A stretch of 14,477 nt of DNA from Magnetovibrio sp. (lineage in GTDB: Bacteria > Pseudomonadota > Alphaproteobacteria > Rhodospirillales > Magnetovibrionaceae): contig JAESSV010000207.1 of NCBI GenBank assembly GCA_016763895.1, forward strand, positions 1 through 14,477, given 5' to 3'. Position 1 is the first letter of the stretch; the number at the start of each line of letters is the position of its first letter. The translations under genes and the position numbers were made by a program. Below the pieces are notes generated by a model that was not told the DNA's origin, ran no database searches, and saw only the letters and a program-made list of their open reading frames with translations. This document shows, piece after piece, positions 14,014 to 14,477 of this stretch.

Positions 14014-14477
14014 ATGAGCGCTAAAAACAAAACCAAAATATTCAAACCCCGTCCCCTTTCCGGATTTTTGGAATGGTTGCCCGAAATTCGCTTGGTTGAA
14101 TTGAAGTGGCTGGACGAAATTCGTGACGCGTTTGAAAGCTATGGCTTTGCCTCCATCGAAACCCCCAGCGTTGAAGAAATTGAAGTGTTGGCCGCAAAAG
14201 GTGGCGATGCGGATAAGGAAGTTTATGGATTGCGCCGTTTGGCCGCCGATCCCGGCGAAGAAGACGGAGGCCGCTTTGCGTTGCACTATGACTTAACCGT
14301 GCCCCTGGCGCGTTATGTGGCCCAACACGCGGGCAGTTTGGTGTTTCCGTTCAAACGCTATCAAATCCAGCGCTGTTGGCGCGGAGAACGCCCGCAGGAC
14401 GGTCGTTTGCGCGAATTTTTGCAGTGCGACATCGATATCATCGACCGGGACCAAGCGTCCCTACACTTCGACGCGGA
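14014..14477 (+). CDS. hisS: Histidyl-tRNA synthetase, 3' end outside window
   Basis: The first 154 residues are visible and the frame runs off the right edge. The enzyme charges tRNA-His with histidine using ATP. Class II motif 1 lies in the region around DAFESYGFASIETPSVE, the histidine-site element is HYDLTVPLARYVA, and motif 2 is QIQRCWRGERPQDGRLREFL followed by QCDIDIID. The REF-Q-CD form fits a synthetase and not the HisZ regulatory paralogue, which normally lacks the ERPQ-GR context. ATG 14014 is preceded by GATGGA as a modest ribosome site. An in-frame ATG at 14005 (adding MQL) is possible but has no site. A weak promoter (TTGAAG 13963-13968, TAATCT 13987-13992) may lie in the 69-base gap after the phosphoribosyltransferase gene. 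Confidence 0.92.
   Translation, partial: MSAKNKTKIFKPRPLSGFLEWLPEIRLVELKWLDEIRDAFESYGFASIETPSVEEIEVLAAKGGDADKEVYGLRRLAADPGEEDGGRFALHYDLTVPLARYVAQHAGSLVFPFKRYQIQRCWRGERPQDGRLREFLQCDIDIIDRDQASLHFDA

Noticed and set aside
14014..14477. HisZ (ATP phosphoribosyltransferase regulatory subunit) instead of HisS
   Set aside because: The ERPQ-GR-REF-QCD motif 2 and the YDLTVPLARY element fit a catalytic histidyl-tRNA synthetase. No other his gene is in view.

Overview
The window looks like chromosome from a moderate-GC alphaproteobacterium. A Rhodospirillales-like marine or freshwater organism is my best guess. The main support is the four-gene Aap/Bzt general L-amino-acid ABC transporter in the order J-Q-M-P, which is typical of alphaproteobacteria. 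The order-level placement is inference. No mobile element, CRISPR array, tRNA or rRNA gene was recognised, and no complete gene is visibly broken.

Layout, left to right. The 3' part of an HD-GYP cyclic-di-GMP phosphodiesterase (3-644) runs in from outside. A 900-base non-coding stretch (645-1544) follows. It carries a degenerate 13-bp tandem repeat, helically phased T-tracts, an inverted repeat that contains a perfect -10 hexamer, a two-part stem-loop and a second promoter candidate. Next is a co-directional block: aapJ, a strong intercistronic hairpin, aapQ, aapM, aapP, a 92-residue unknown protein and a YgiQ-family radical SAM protein. The gaps from aapQ to the small gene are 10 to 18 bases, so this part is probably one operon.

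The YgiQ gene overlaps by 20 bases, tail to tail, a minus-strand flavoprotein of the HI0933/TIGR03862 type. Two more minus-strand genes lie to its right: a GT-C-like polytopic membrane glycosyltransferase and, 21 bases upstream of that, a metallo-beta-lactamase-fold hydrolase. A 434-base divergent region (11668-12101) with three inverted repeats then separates the minus-strand genes from a plus-strand purine pair. That pair is an AzgA-like NCS2 purine permease and, 7 bases on, a phosphoribosyltransferase. The window ends in the first third or so of histidyl-tRNA synthetase (hisS).

Functionally the window combines amino-acid uptake (Aap), purine uptake and salvage, and housekeeping translation. 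The proteins are mostly familiar, so the least explained material is non-coding: the architecture upstream of aapJ, the palindromes in front of the flavoprotein, hydrolase and permease genes, and the small unknown protein behind aapP. I found no clear evidence of a wholly new multi-gene system.
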